A stretch of DNA of 8,201 nucleotides from JAENVT01 sp031412355 (GCA_031412355.1 JANOCR010000031.1:1-8201), one strand, 5' to 3'; numbered from the stretch's first letter, positions 1 to 7,477 are shown. Program-made: numbers and translations. The notes: generated by a model from the letters alone, not told the origin.

Positions 1-729
1 GCGCAGCGAAACACCCTCGCACCCACGTACGAGAACGCCACCGACAACGCTCGCGGGCTGATGCACGGCATCTTCGTCGGCGAGATCCAGGCCCTGGAGG
101 GTGCCGGCAGAACGTGTTTCGATTTCGACCTCGGTGAAGCACGCGATCAGGCACCACTGGGTCTGAAGCTCGATATGGCCCGACAGTGCTGGGACGAAGC
201 CCGCCACGTCGAGATCAGCATCAAGCTCGGCCAGCACATGGGGTCCGAGATCGGCGAGTTCGCCGAGCAGACTCTGCTGTACGAAGCAGCGTGCAATCCC
301 GATCCTGTCCTGCGTCTCACCGGCGTCAACCGGGCCCTCGAAGGCCTGGCGATCGACGTGTTCAAGACCATGCGCGATTTCGGCGCGACACTGGCTGACC
401 CCGTTCTCGAGTTCGCAGAAGATTGGATGCTGGCCGACGAGGTCACCCACGTGAAGATGGGCAGCGACTGGTTGCGCCGCCTCACCGCCCAGGATCCCGA
501 GCGCCAGAAAGAGGCGCTCGATTTCCAGAAGGCCGTCGACAAGCTGTTCAGCTTCGGTGGGTTCCGTGGCGAGCGCGACGAGAACCCGGTGCATCTGGCC
601 CGCAACTTCCGACGCCTCGCCGGATTCACCGACGACGAGATCTCCGAGCTCGTCGACATCGCCGCGTCTGCTTTCCAAGAAGCCCAAGCGCAGCAGGCAT
701 CGCGGGTCACCGCGGCCACACAGGGCTGA
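1..729 (+). CDS. Ferritin-like di-iron protein (DUF455-like), 5' end outside window
   Basis: The frame is open from base 1, so the gene enters from the left; 242 residues are visible. The ATG at base 61 lies inside the first predicted helix and is probably not the real start. Counting from base 1, the sequence has two symmetrical halves: Glu33 then the ExxH pair Glu66/His69 (DEARH), and Glu114 (in ALEGLAIDVF) then Glu147/His150 (DEVTH). The spacing from Glu to ExxH is 33 residues in both halves. This is the full ligand set of a ferritin-like four-helix bundle binding two metal ions. The helical layout resembles DUF455-type proteins, whose reaction is not well established; oxidase, hydroxylase or metal-storage roles are all possible. 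No signal peptide is visible, and the location is probably cytoplasmic. The stop codon is about 6 bases from the earliest proposed start of the membrane-protein gene, which suggests co-translation. The fold call is firm; the function is unknown. Confidence 0.85.
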   Translation, partial: AQRNTLAPTYENATDNARGLMHGIFVGEIQALEGAGRTCFDFDLGEARDQAPLGLKLDMARQCWDEARHVEISIKLGQHMGSEIGEFAEQTLLYEAACNPDPVLRLTGVNRALEGLAIDVFKTMRDFGATLADPVLEFAEDWMLADEVTHVKMGSDWLRRLTAQDPERQKEALDFQKAVDKLFSFGGFRGERDENPVHLARNFRRLAGFTDDEISELVDIAASAFQEAQAQQASRVTAATQG

Positions 730-734
730 TCGAT

Positions 735-1112
735 CTGGGCGCTGTAGCGGTACGCGACTTCCACGAGAACTTCGCCTGGTTCATGATCCTCGGCAATGCG
801 CTTGCCGGCGCGTGGGCGTTGTCGGCCAACTGGTTGCCGCAGATGCGCACCCGTGCGCTGTGGTGGTTCATCGCCGTCGCCGAGCTCACGGTGTTCATGC
901 AGGTGATACTCGGCGTGATCCTGGTCAACAAGTACAAGTTCGAGTTCCCGAAGTTCCACGCCTTCTACGGGTTCGTGGCGATCATCGCCATCGCCATCAT
1001 CTACTCGTACCGTGTGCAGATGATGCACCGGCTGTACCTGTTGTACGGCCTGGGAAGCCTGTTCATCGCCGGGCTGGGTATTCGGGCGATGCTGGTCGGC
1101 CAGATCCGCTAA
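735..1112 (+). CDS. Small four-helix membrane protein, start codon uncertain
   Basis: From CTG 735 this gives 125 residues ending at TAA 1110-1112. Four hydrophobic helices are clear, at about residues 13-34, 43-64, 74-93 and 100-121, joined by short charged loops (QMRTR, NKYKFEFPK). Helix 3 begins with FHAFYGF, so His75 is near a membrane face. The helix 2-3 pattern (QVILGVILV, then a His at the next helix) is loosely like half of a CtaA/COX15 heme A synthase, so a heme-binding role is a weak possibility. The frame has no ATG, GTG or TTG between 426 and 782. ATG 783 would start inside helix 1 and remove the conserved-looking RDFHENFAW. CTG 735 has an AGGG 9 bases upstream; CTG 726 overlaps the preceding TGA. 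The start is therefore unresolved, while the C-terminal reading frame is well supported. The family is not recognised. Confidence 0.72.
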   Translation: MGAVAVRDFHENFAWFMILGNALAGAWALSANWLPQMRTRALWWFIAVAELTVFMQVILGVILVNKYKFEFPKFHAFYGFVAIIAIAIIYSYRVQMMHRLYLLYGLGSLFIAGLGIRAMLVGQIR

Positions 1113-1148
1113 CTTGCCACGTCGGCGCTACCCGCTCTTCTTCTCACG

Positions 1149-1195
1149 GCGTTTGACGACTGGCGCCCCTATACGGGGCCGCAGCTCACAAACGC
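1149..1195. repeat. 47-bp imperfect palindrome, copy A (inverted relative to B and C)
   Basis: Two 21-base arms surround the loop TATAC. The ends GCGTTTG and CAAACGC are perfect 7-bp complements, and the inner stem is GCCCC/GGGGC. In all, 15 of 21 arm positions pair. The reverse complement of this copy aligns without gaps to copies B and C near the right edge, and one arm matches copy C at 20 of 21 bases. It lies in the gap between two convergent genes, where a strong hairpin could act as a two-way terminator or mRNA stabiliser, although no T-tract follows on either side. Confidence 0.85.
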
Positions 1196-1258
1196 AAGCG
1201 GGTGTCGGGGAGCTCAGTGTCCGAGTGGGCCGCAAGTGTCCAGCGCTCTAGCGGTGAA

Positions 1259-3052
1259 TCAGACCGCCAGACGCTCTTCGAGGGCGTCGAGGGCCATCGA
1301 CAGTTGCGCCGGCATCTTGCCGTCGAACTGCGCGTAGTGCTGGCGGATCTGCGGGATCGCTTCCCTCCAGCCGGCGGTGTCGACAGCCAGCAGGTCGGCG
1401 AGGTCGGCGTCGCTGATCGACAGGCCCTCGGTGTCGAGATCACTGTCGCTCGGCAGCAGACCGATCGCGGTCTCGACTGCGTCGGCCTCACCGCTGACCC
1501 GCTGGAACACCCACTTCAGCACGCGACTGTTCTCGCCATACCCCGGCCACAGGAAGCGCCCGTCATCGTCGCGGCGGAACCAGTTGACGAAGAAGATCTT
1601 CGGCAGGTGAGCCGCGTCGGTGTTCTTGCCGATGGCGAGCCAGTGTGCGAAGTAGTCGGCCATGTTGTATCCGCAGAACGGCAGCATCGCCATCGGGTCG
1701 AAGCGAAGCCTGCCGACGGCGCCCTGCTGGGCGGCCGTGGTCTCGCTGGCCATGATCGACCCCAGGAACACGCCGTGCTCCCAGTCGAAAGCCTGCGTGA
1801 CCAGCGGAACCGTGGTACGACGGCGACCACCGAACAAGATGGCGCTGATCGGCACCCCGGCAGGGTCCTGCCACTCGGGAGCGATCGATGGGCACTGCGC
1901 GGCGGGAGCGGTGAAGCGAGCGTTGGGGTGTGCAGCCGGGGTCTCGGATGCGGGCGTCCAAGGCTGGCCTCGCCAGTCTGTTGCGCGTGCTGGCTTGTCG
2001 TCGCTCATGCCCTCCCACCACACGTCGCTCTCGCTGGTCAGCGCGGTGTTGGTGAAGATGCAATTGCCCCACATCGTCTCCATGGCGTTCGGATTGGTGT
2101 CGTATCCCGTGCCCGGCGCCACACCGAAGAAACCGGCCTCGGGATTGATCGCGTACAGGCGGCCGTCTGCGCCGAACTTCATCCAGCAGATGTCGTCGCC
2201 GACCGTCTCGGCCGTCCACCCAGGAATGGTCGGCTGCAGCATGGCCAGGTTTGTCTTGCCGCACGCTGACGGGAACGCGGCGGCGATGTACTTCGATTCG
2301 CCCTCCGGATTGGTGAGCTTCAGGATCAGCATGTGCTCGGCCAGCCAGCCGTCGTCGCGTGCCATGACCGAGGCGATTCGCAGCGCGAAGCACTTCTTGC
2401 CCAGCAGCGCGTTGCCGCCGTAGCCCGAGCCGTAGGACCAGATGTCGCGGCTCTCGGGGAAGTGAACGATGTACTTGTTGTCGGGATTGCACGGCCATGC
2501 GCTGTCGGCTTCGCCGGGCTCAAGGGGAGCACCGAACGAGTGGACGCACGGCACCCAGTCGTGATCGCTGAGCACGTTGAGCGCACCTTGGCCCATGCGG
2601 GTCATGATCCGCATGCTGACGGCCACGTACGCACTGTCGGTCAGTTGCACGCCGATGTGGGCGATCGGTGAGCCCAGCGGGCCCATGCTGAATGGCACGA
2701 CGTACAGCGCGCGGCCCTTCATCGCGCCGGTGTACAGATCGAGCATCTCGTCACGCATCGCCGACGGCTCGCGCCAGTTGTTGGTCGGACCGGCGTCGGC
2801 GGCATCCTCCGAGCAGATGAAGGTGCGGTCTTCGACGCGGGCGACATCGCCCGGGTCGCTGTGGGCCCAGTAGCTGCTGGGGCGCTTGGCCTCGTCGAGC
2901 CTGGTGAAGGTGCCGGAATCCACCAGCTCCTGGCAGAGGCGGTCGTACTCCTCTGCCGAGCCATCGCACCAGTAGACGTCGTCTGGTTGCAGAACAGCGG
3001 CCCACTCGTCCACCCATGCTTTCAGGCGGTCGTTTGTAGTGGCTGCACTCAT
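1259..3052 (-). CDS. pckG: Phosphoenolpyruvate carboxykinase (GTP)
   Basis: This 597-residue cytosolic enzyme converts oxaloacetate and GTP to PEP, GDP and CO2, the first committed step of gluconeogenesis; in some bacteria it runs anaplerotically in reverse. Family landmarks are all present. The substrate-binding stretch YGGNALLGKKCFALR lies at about 211-225. The P-loop FPSACGKTNLAML at 260-272 contains the hyper-reactive Cys264 typical of GTP-type enzymes. VGDDICWMKFG at 284-294 is the kinase-2 region. By alignment to the human enzyme from memory, the Mn ligands are Lys220, His240 and Asp287. FGGRRRTTVPLV at 408-419 is the guanine/phosphate region, and the mobile lid is near 435-450. Length is normal for the family. 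The ATG at 3052 is preceded by AAGGAG at a 10-base spacing. The gene lies 61 bases downstream of a cold-shock-like gene on the same strand and converges on the membrane-protein gene. No truncation or frameshift is seen. Confidence 0.98.
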   Translation of the reverse strand: MSAATTNDRLKAWVDEWAAVLQPDDVYWCDGSAEEYDRLCQELVDSGTFTRLDEAKRPSSYWAHSDPGDVARVEDRTFICSEDAADAGPTNNWREPSAMRDEMLDLYTGAMKGRALYVVPFSMGPLGSPIAHIGVQLTDSAYVAVSMRIMTRMGQGALNVLSDHDWVPCVHSFGAPLEPGEADSAWPCNPDNKYIVHFPESRDIWSYGSGYGGNALLGKKCFALRIASVMARDDGWLAEHMLILKLTNPEGESKYIAAAFPSACGKTNLAMLQPTIPGWTAETVGDDICWMKFGADGRLYAINPEAGFFGVAPGTGYDTNPNAMETMWGNCIFTNTALTSESDVWWEGMSDDKPARATDWRGQPWTPASETPAAHPNARFTAPAAQCPSIAPEWQDPAGVPISAILFGGRRRTTVPLVTQAFDWEHGVFLGSIMASETTAAQQGAVGRLRFDPMAMLPFCGYNMADYFAHWLAIGKNTDAAHLPKIFFVNWFRRDDDGRFLWPGYGENSRVLKWVFQRVSGEADAVETAIGLLPSDSDLDTEGLSISDADLADLLAVDTAGWREAIPQIRQHYAQFDGKMPAQLSMALDALEERLAV

Positions 3053-3062
3053 CGGATCTCGA

Positions 3063-3068
3063 CTCCTT
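3063..3068 (-). promoter_or_regulatory. Ribosome binding site of pckG
   Basis: Read on the minus strand this is AAGGAG, 10 bases before the ATG at 3052. It is the strongest Shine-Dalgarno match in the window and fixes the pckG start. Its own strong RBS and the 61-base gap suggest pckG is translated independently of the small gene upstream. Confidence 0.8.
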
Positions 3069-3113
3069 GGAACCGTCGCGCCGATGCGCCGGATCGCTGC
3101 GACAAGGGTACCC

Positions 3114-3335
3114 TCAGGCGTCCGGCGTCTTCATATCTGCTTCGGAGCCGAGGCGTAGTCTCGTGGCCCTGCCGTCGTCGTCGACGTTGAAGACCACACG
3201 CTGGCCTTGACGCAGCATCCGGAAGATCGAGCCCTCGAGAGCGTCGACGGCCAGGTCGAACTCGGCCAGGGTGGTGTCGCTGACGACGCTGCCGTCACCT
3301 GTCGACGGGTCGTAGCTCTTGATGACGCCTTGCAT
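3114..3335 (-). CDS. Degenerate cold-shock-like OB-fold small protein
   Basis: This 73-residue protein begins MQGVIKSYDPSTGDGSVVSD, matching the pattern of a cold-shock domain strand 1-2 (G-V-I-K, then a Gly-rich turn). It ends with a strand pair at about 45-62 (GQRVVFNVDDDGRATRLRL), like the final strands of Csp proteins. The RNA-binding motifs are lost: RNP1 (normally KGFGFI) reads TGDGSV, and RNP2 (normally VFVH) reads EFDL, so the aromatic nucleic-acid-stacking residues are absent. A helical insert, ALEGSIFRMLRQG, lies at 32-44. It starts 13 bases after the rpmB stop with only a weak RBS, which suggests coupling to rpmB and a possible ribosome-linked job. Cytoplasmic and acidic (many Asp). 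The OB-fold assignment is by pattern only; direct RNA binding is doubtful. Confidence 0.82.
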   Translation of the reverse strand: MQGVIKSYDPSTGDGSVVSDTTLAEFDLAVDALEGSIFRMLRQGQRVVFNVDDDGRATRLRLGSEADMKTPDA

Positions 3336-3348
3336 GACGCCTGCGGCC

Positions 3349-3540
3349 TCAGCCGGCCTTGACGATCTTGCCGCTCTTGATGCAACCCGTGCAGACGTAC
3401 ATCCGCTTCGGGGTGCTGCCGATGAGAGCCTTCACACGCTGGATGTTCGGGTTCCAACGACGCTTGGTGCGCCGGTGGGAGTGCGACACGTTCATACCCC
3501 AGCTGGGGCCCTTGCCACACACTTCACATACTGCTGCCAT
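3349..3540 (-). CDS. rpmB: 50S ribosomal protein L28
   Basis: This 63-residue basic protein of the large ribosomal subunit starts MAAVCEVCGKGPSWGMNVSHSH. The CxxC pairs Cys5/Cys8 and Cys50/Cys53 form the zinc site of the C+ (zinc-binding) type of L28. The central stretch, HRRTKRRWNPNIQRVK at about 22-37, is the rRNA-binding region typical of the family, and the length is normal. The ATG at 3540 has GAGGAAG 8 bases upstream. It is the first gene of the minus-strand group and diverges from the DhaL-kinase gene, an arrangement commonly seen for rpmB next to yloV/fakA and recG. A zinc-independent (C-) paralogue elsewhere in the genome would suggest Zur-type zinc control, but none is visible here. 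Confidence 0.97.
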   Translation of the reverse strand: MAAVCEVCGKGPSWGMNVSHSHRRTKRRWNPNIQRVKALIGSTPKRMYVCTGCIKSGKIVKAG

Positions 3541-3548
3541 GATGGTTT

Positions 3549-3555
3549 CTTCCTC
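3549..3555 (-). promoter_or_regulatory. Ribosome binding site of rpmB
   Basis: Read on the minus strand this is GAGGAAG, 8 bases before the rpmB ATG. It is a good Shine-Dalgarno match and supports that start. Confidence 0.75.
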
Positions 3556-3622
3556 GGCGAGATCAAATGAGCTTGCAGAGGCTACCAGCGAGTTGTAGCC
3601 GACGACACGCTCTGCTCGCCCC

Positions 3623-3628
3623 TAGTGT
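3623..3628 (+). promoter_or_regulatory. Possible -10 box for a leaderless fakA-like transcript
   Basis: TAGTGT matches the actinobacterial TANNNT -10 pattern and ends 6 bases before GTG 3635, which would place the transcription start at the start codon. No useful Shine-Dalgarno lies at normal distance (GGAG touches the GTG). No convincing -35 is seen. It sits in the 94-bp divergent gap shared with rpmB. This is suggestive only. Confidence 0.3.
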
Positions 3629-3634
3629 GTCGGA

Positions 3635-5311
3635 GTGCCCACACTGGAACGGTTCAGCCCCGAGGCCTTGCGCAGCACGGTGATCACGTTCCGCGACACG
3701 ATGAAGGCACACGCCGAGGGCATCAACCGACTGAACGTCTATCCGGTGCCCGATGGCGACACCGGTACCAACATGGCACGCACGCTCGATGCGGTGGTTG
3801 CCGAGCTCGATCTGGCCGAGCCGGAGCTGCAGCCGACCTGCGATGCGATCAGCCACGGGAGCCTGATGGGAGCCCGCGGCAACAGCGGGGTGATCCTCAG
3901 CCAGATCTTGCGTGGGTTGGTCGGCACGTTGAAGGGCGCAACCGATTTGACGGCGACCAAGGTCGCGGAGGGGTTGAAGGCAGCGTCGCTGGCCGCGTAC
4001 CAGGCTGTGTTGAAGCCGATCGAGGGCACGATCCTGACTGTCGTGCGCGAGTCTGCCGACGCCGCCACGGCTGCTGCGGCCGATGGAGCCAGTCTCGTAG
4101 GAATGTTGCGCGCGGCGCGCGCCGCCGGCAAGACAGCGCTCGACAACACTCCCGAGTTGTTGCCGGTGTTGAAGGATGCGGGTGTGGTTGATGCAGGGGG
4201 GGCCGGATACCTGCTGTTTCTCGACTCGGCTCTGTTCGTCGTCGACGGCGATCCGTTACCTGAGCCCGACGAAGGGGAGGGGCCAAGTCCGCAGCAACTC
4301 GAGTCGGTGGCGCATCGCCATGCCAAAGACGGCCTTGTGGATGTCAGCGAACTGCGCTACGAGGTGATGTACTTCGTCGACCTGGTCGACGAGCGCATCC
4401 AGGAGTTCAAAGAGGCGTGGGGCGAGATCGGCGACTCGATCGTGGTCGTTGGCGGAGACGGCCTGTGGAACTGTCACGTGCACACCAACGACATCGGGGC
4501 AGCGATCGAGGCCGCGCTCTTGCTCGATGGACGTCCAAAGCAGATCCGCGTCACCGACCTGTTCGAGGAGATGGCCGAAGAGCACGCCGTGCGCGAGGCC
4601 GCGATCAAGGGCGAGCACGGCAACAGGGGAGCCGGATTCGGTCTGCCCGCCGTCACCTGTGCCGTCGTGGCAGTAGCCAGTGGCGATGGCCTCGCTGAAC
4701 TGTTCGGCCAGCTTGGCGTGCAGGGGGTGGTCACCGGTGGGCAAACCCTGAACCCGTCGACTGCCGAACTGCTGGCTGCAGTCGAGGCGGTCAACGCCGA
4801 CCAGGTGGTCGTGTTGCCGAACAACAAGAACATCATTCCCGTCGCCGAACAGCTCGATGCATTGACCGCGAAGTCGGTCAGGGTCGTGCCGAGCACGTCG
4901 ATGCCCGCCGCGCTAGCGGCATTGGTCGTCTACGACCCCGAGGCCGATGCCGAGGTCAACCTCGAAGAGATGACCGAAGGCGCGGCGTCGGTGGCCACCG
5001 GCGAGATCACGCAAGCCGTGCGCGACACCAAGAGCGATGTCGGGCCGGTGACCGCCGGCGACTGGATCGGCCTGGTGCGCGGAGACGGGATTGTCGCCGT
5101 CAGCGGCTCGCTGGTTGGCGCAGCGTGCGCGTTGCTCGACCATCTCATCACCGCCGGCCGCGAGATCGTGACCGTCATCACCGGCAGCGACGCCAGCGCC
5201 GGCCACACCGACGTGCTGCTGTCGTGGATCCTCGAACATCGTCCCGAGGTGCAGGTCGAAGTGCATCGGGGTGGCCAACCGCTGTACCCCTACCTCTTCG
5301 GCGTTGAATGA
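3635..5311 (+). CDS. fakA: DhaL/DAK2-domain kinase, FakA (YloV) family
   Basis: This 558-residue protein starts at GTG 3635. FakA phosphorylates fatty acids carried by a FakB (DegV) partner to give acyl-phosphate for phospholipid synthesis; that role is established in Firmicutes and only inferred here, since no FakB gene is visible. The N-terminal DhaL nucleotide domain (about 10-205) has NVYPVPDGDTGTNM at 34-47, whose Asp residues hold the Mg ions, then GARGNSGVILSQILRG at 79-94 and DAGVVDAGGAGY at 181-192. An acidic linker (about 207-220) leads to the middle domain, with CHVHTN at 280-285. The C-terminal domain (about 335-558) carries LPNNKNI at 394-400 and VPSTSMP at 418-424. The Cys that helps bind zinc in the Staphylococcus middle domain appears to be Glu243 here. 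Its TGA overlaps the recG ATG by 4 bases, so the two genes are translationally coupled. Confidence 0.92.
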   Translation: MPTLERFSPEALRSTVITFRDTMKAHAEGINRLNVYPVPDGDTGTNMARTLDAVVAELDLAEPELQPTCDAISHGSLMGARGNSGVILSQILRGLVGTLKGATDLTATKVAEGLKAASLAAYQAVLKPIEGTILTVVRESADAATAAAADGASLVGMLRAARAAGKTALDNTPELLPVLKDAGVVDAGGAGYLLFLDSALFVVDGDPLPEPDEGEGPSPQQLESVAHRHAKDGLVDVSELRYEVMYFVDLVDERIQEFKEAWGEIGDSIVVVGGDGLWNCHVHTNDIGAAIEAALLLDGRPKQIRVTDLFEEMAEEHAVREAAIKGEHGNRGAGFGLPAVTCAVVAVASGDGLAELFGQLGVQGVVTGGQTLNPSTAELLAAVEAVNADQVVVLPNNKNIIPVAEQLDALTAKSVRVVPSTSMPAALAALVVYDPEADAEVNLEEMTEGAASVATGEITQAVRDTKSDVGPVTAGDWIGLVRGDGIVAVSGSLVGAACALLDHLITAGREIVTVITGSDASAGHTDVLLSWILEHRPEVQVEVHRGGQPLYPYLFGVE

Positions 5312-7434
5312 CCGAACCGCTGACGCTGCGTGACCTCGACGCGATCGGTGTCGAGCGCATCAAGGGCGTCGGCGACAAGAAGCGTGCGTCGTTGCACGAC
5401 GTCGGGGTCGACACGGTCCTCGATCTTCTGACGACATACCCCAGGCGTTGGGTCGACCGCACCAACGAGGCGCGGGTCAGCGATCTGCTGCCTGGCCAGG
5501 AAGCGTTGGTGCTCGTCAGCGTGCGCAGCGTCACCAAGCGGGCGATGCGCAACCGTCGCACGATGGTCAACGTCGTCGTCGGCGACGGCAGCGGACGGCT
5601 GCAGGTGGTGTTCTTCAACCAGCCATGGCGCGAGAAGCAGCTACGCGAGGGCTTGCAGATCGCGCTGTTCGGCAAGGCCGAGATGTACCGCGGCGGGCTG
5701 CAGATGACCAACCCGGTCGTTGACCTGATCGGCGACCGTACCGGGCGGATCGTGCCGGTGTACCCGCAGAGCGAGAAGGCCGCGTTGATGACGTGGGAGA
5801 TCGCCGGGTGGGTGGAAGACGCGCTGCGCAAGTGCGCGCCACGCGGCATCGCCGATCCCGTTCCCGAAGCCACGCGTCGCCGCTTCGGGCTGATCCCGCG
5901 CGACGCGGCGTTCCGATCGATTCACGCACCAGAAACCATCGCCGAGAAGGAGCAGGCCAGGCGACGGCTGGCGTTCGACGAACTGCTGCGCGTCCAGACG
6001 ACGCTCGTCATGCGCAAGTGCATGCTGGAGCGCGAGTCGAAGGCGATTCGCCACACGATCGCCGGGGAGTTGACGCAGCGTCTGTACGCCGCGTTGTCGT
6101 TCGAGCTCACCGGGGCACAGCGGCGGGCCATTGGCGAGATCGAACACGATTTGGCCGGGCCGCATCCGATGCATCGTCTGTTGCAGGGCGATGTCGGTTC
6201 TGGCAAGACGCTGGTGGCCGTCAGCGCGATGTTGACCGCCGTTCAGGGCGGTCATCAAGGGGCGTTGATGGCACCGACCGAGGTGCTCGCCGAACAACAC
6301 GCAACCAGTGTGCGACGGATGCTCGAAGGTGTCACCGTTCCTGATCCGGCGAACCTGTTCGGCGATCGTCCGCTGCGCGTCGAGTTGCTGACCAACCGCG
6401 TCACGGGCAGCGAGCGGCGCGATGTGCTGGCCGGACTCGCCGACGGTTCCGTCGACATCGGCATCGGCACGCATGCCTTGATCCAGGAAGGCGTGCGCTT
6501 CCACAGCCTCGGAGTTGTCGTGGTCGACGAACAGCATCGCTTCGGTGTCGAGCAGCGGGCTGCGTTGCGTTCGAAGGGCGACGACGATGCCGTCCCCGAC
6601 GTGCTGGTGATGACCGCGACACCCATCCCGCGGACTGCGGCGATGACGGTGTACGGCGATCTCGATGTCAGCGTGCTCGACGAGTTGCCACCCGGCCGCA
6701 CGCCCATCGTCACCCACTGGGCTGACGGTCCGCTGATCGAGCAGGCAGCGTGGGCGACCGTCCGCGACGAGGTGGCCGCCGGGCGTCAGGCGTATGTCGT
6801 GTGCCCACTGATCGACGAGAGCGAGAAGCTGGAAGTGGCCAGCGCCCAGGAGACATTCGACCGCCTGGCCGCCGACGAGCTGAAGGGGCTTCGCCTCGGT
6901 CTGCTGCACGGCCGATTGCCGTCGGCAGAGAAAGAAGCGGTGATGGAACGCTTTCGCCGGGGCCAACTCGATGTGCTCGTCGCCACGACGGTGATCGAGG
7001 TAGGCGTCGACGTGCCCAACGCAACGGTGATGGTGATCCTCGACGCCGATCGGTTCGGCATCGCCCAGTTGCACCAGTTGCGAGGCCGCGTAGGTCGCGG
7101 TAGGCACGCCTCGACCTGTTGGCTCGTCACGGCTGAATCGCCGGGCGGCAACCCGCGGGTCGAAGCCCTGGTCGCGTCCACCGATGGGTTCGAGTTGGCC
7201 GAGGTCGACCTCGAGCTTCGCGGCGAGGGCACGATCATGAACACGGCGCAGAAGGGCCGCAACGATCTGAAGCTCGCCTCGCTGCGACGCGATCGCGAGC
7301 TGGTCGGTCTCGCACGCGATGCCGCCTTCGAGATCGTCGATTCCGATCCGCTCCTCGCCGACCATCCTGTGTTGCTCGACGAGCTACGGCTGCTGTTCAG
7401 CACCGAGGACGAGGAATTCCTTTTCAAGTCGTGA
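5308..7434 (+). CDS. recG: ATP-dependent DNA helicase RecG
   Basis: This 708-residue branch-migration helicase remodels stalled replication forks, Holliday junctions and R-/D-loops. The N-terminal wedge region (about 10-190) begins with the helix-hairpin-like IKGVGDKKRASLHDVG and an OB core around 62-140. The motor follows: Walker A GDVGSGKT at 294-301, APTEVLAEQH at 322-331, DEQHRFG at 407-413, TATPIPRT at 436-443, TTVIEVGVDVPNA at 560-572 and QLRGRVGRG at 590-598. The C-terminal translocation (TRG) segment is at about 627-655. It keeps Arg638 and Gln648, but reads LRGEG and AQKGRN where the family usually has RGPG and QSG. A short insert around 341-357 (VTVPDPANLFGDRP) lies between helicase motifs. 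Length is normal. The ATG is inside the fakA stop (ATGA), so expression is coupled. The gene is intact. Confidence 0.97.
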   Translation: MTEPLTLRDLDAIGVERIKGVGDKKRASLHDVGVDTVLDLLTTYPRRWVDRTNEARVSDLLPGQEALVLVSVRSVTKRAMRNRRTMVNVVVGDGSGRLQVVFFNQPWREKQLREGLQIALFGKAEMYRGGLQMTNPVVDLIGDRTGRIVPVYPQSEKAALMTWEIAGWVEDALRKCAPRGIADPVPEATRRRFGLIPRDAAFRSIHAPETIAEKEQARRRLAFDELLRVQTTLVMRKCMLERESKAIRHTIAGELTQRLYAALSFELTGAQRRAIGEIEHDLAGPHPMHRLLQGDVGSGKTLVAVSAMLTAVQGGHQGALMAPTEVLAEQHATSVRRMLEGVTVPDPANLFGDRPLRVELLTNRVTGSERRDVLAGLADGSVDIGIGTHALIQEGVRFHSLGVVVVDEQHRFGVEQRAALRSKGDDDAVPDVLVMTATPIPRTAAMTVYGDLDVSVLDELPPGRTPIVTHWADGPLIEQAAWATVRDEVAAGRQAYVVCPLIDESEKLEVASAQETFDRLAADELKGLRLGLLHGRLPSAEKEAVMERFRRGQLDVLVATTVIEVGVDVPNATVMVILDADRFGIAQLHQLRGRVGRGRHASTCWLVTAESPGGNPRVEALVASTDGFELAEVDLELRGEGTIMNTAQKGRNDLKLASLRRDRELVGLARDAAFEIVDSDPLLADHPVLLDELRLLFSTEDEEFLFKS

Positions 7435-7458
7435 AACAGGGGTGTTTCCCCTGGTCAC
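7431..7458 (+). terminator. Hairpin at the recG stop codon, likely transcription end
   Basis: CAGGGG (7437-7442), loop TGTTT, CCCCTG (7448-7453) form a perfect 6-bp GC-rich stem. GTGA (7431-7434) and TCAC (7455-7458) extend it outside, across 2-base and 1-base bulges. The stem overlaps the recG stop codon. There is no T-tract, as is usual for actinobacterial terminators, so termination is inferred from position and stability. Confidence 0.55.
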
Positions 7459-7477
7459 TACCCGGTTTCGGTGTCGC

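Noticed and set aside
423..734. Long N-terminal extension of the membrane protein from ATG 423
   Set aside because: This part overlaps the di-iron gene in another frame and is Arg/Pro-rich shadow sequence; only the part after about 726 looks real.
1202..2269. 355-codon plus-strand ORF
   Set aside because: It lies wholly antisense to intact pckG, and its composition is that of a shadow frame.
5641..7365. 574-codon minus-strand ORF
   Set aside because: It is antisense to recG, has no recognisable motif, and is explained by the high-GC codon bias of recG.
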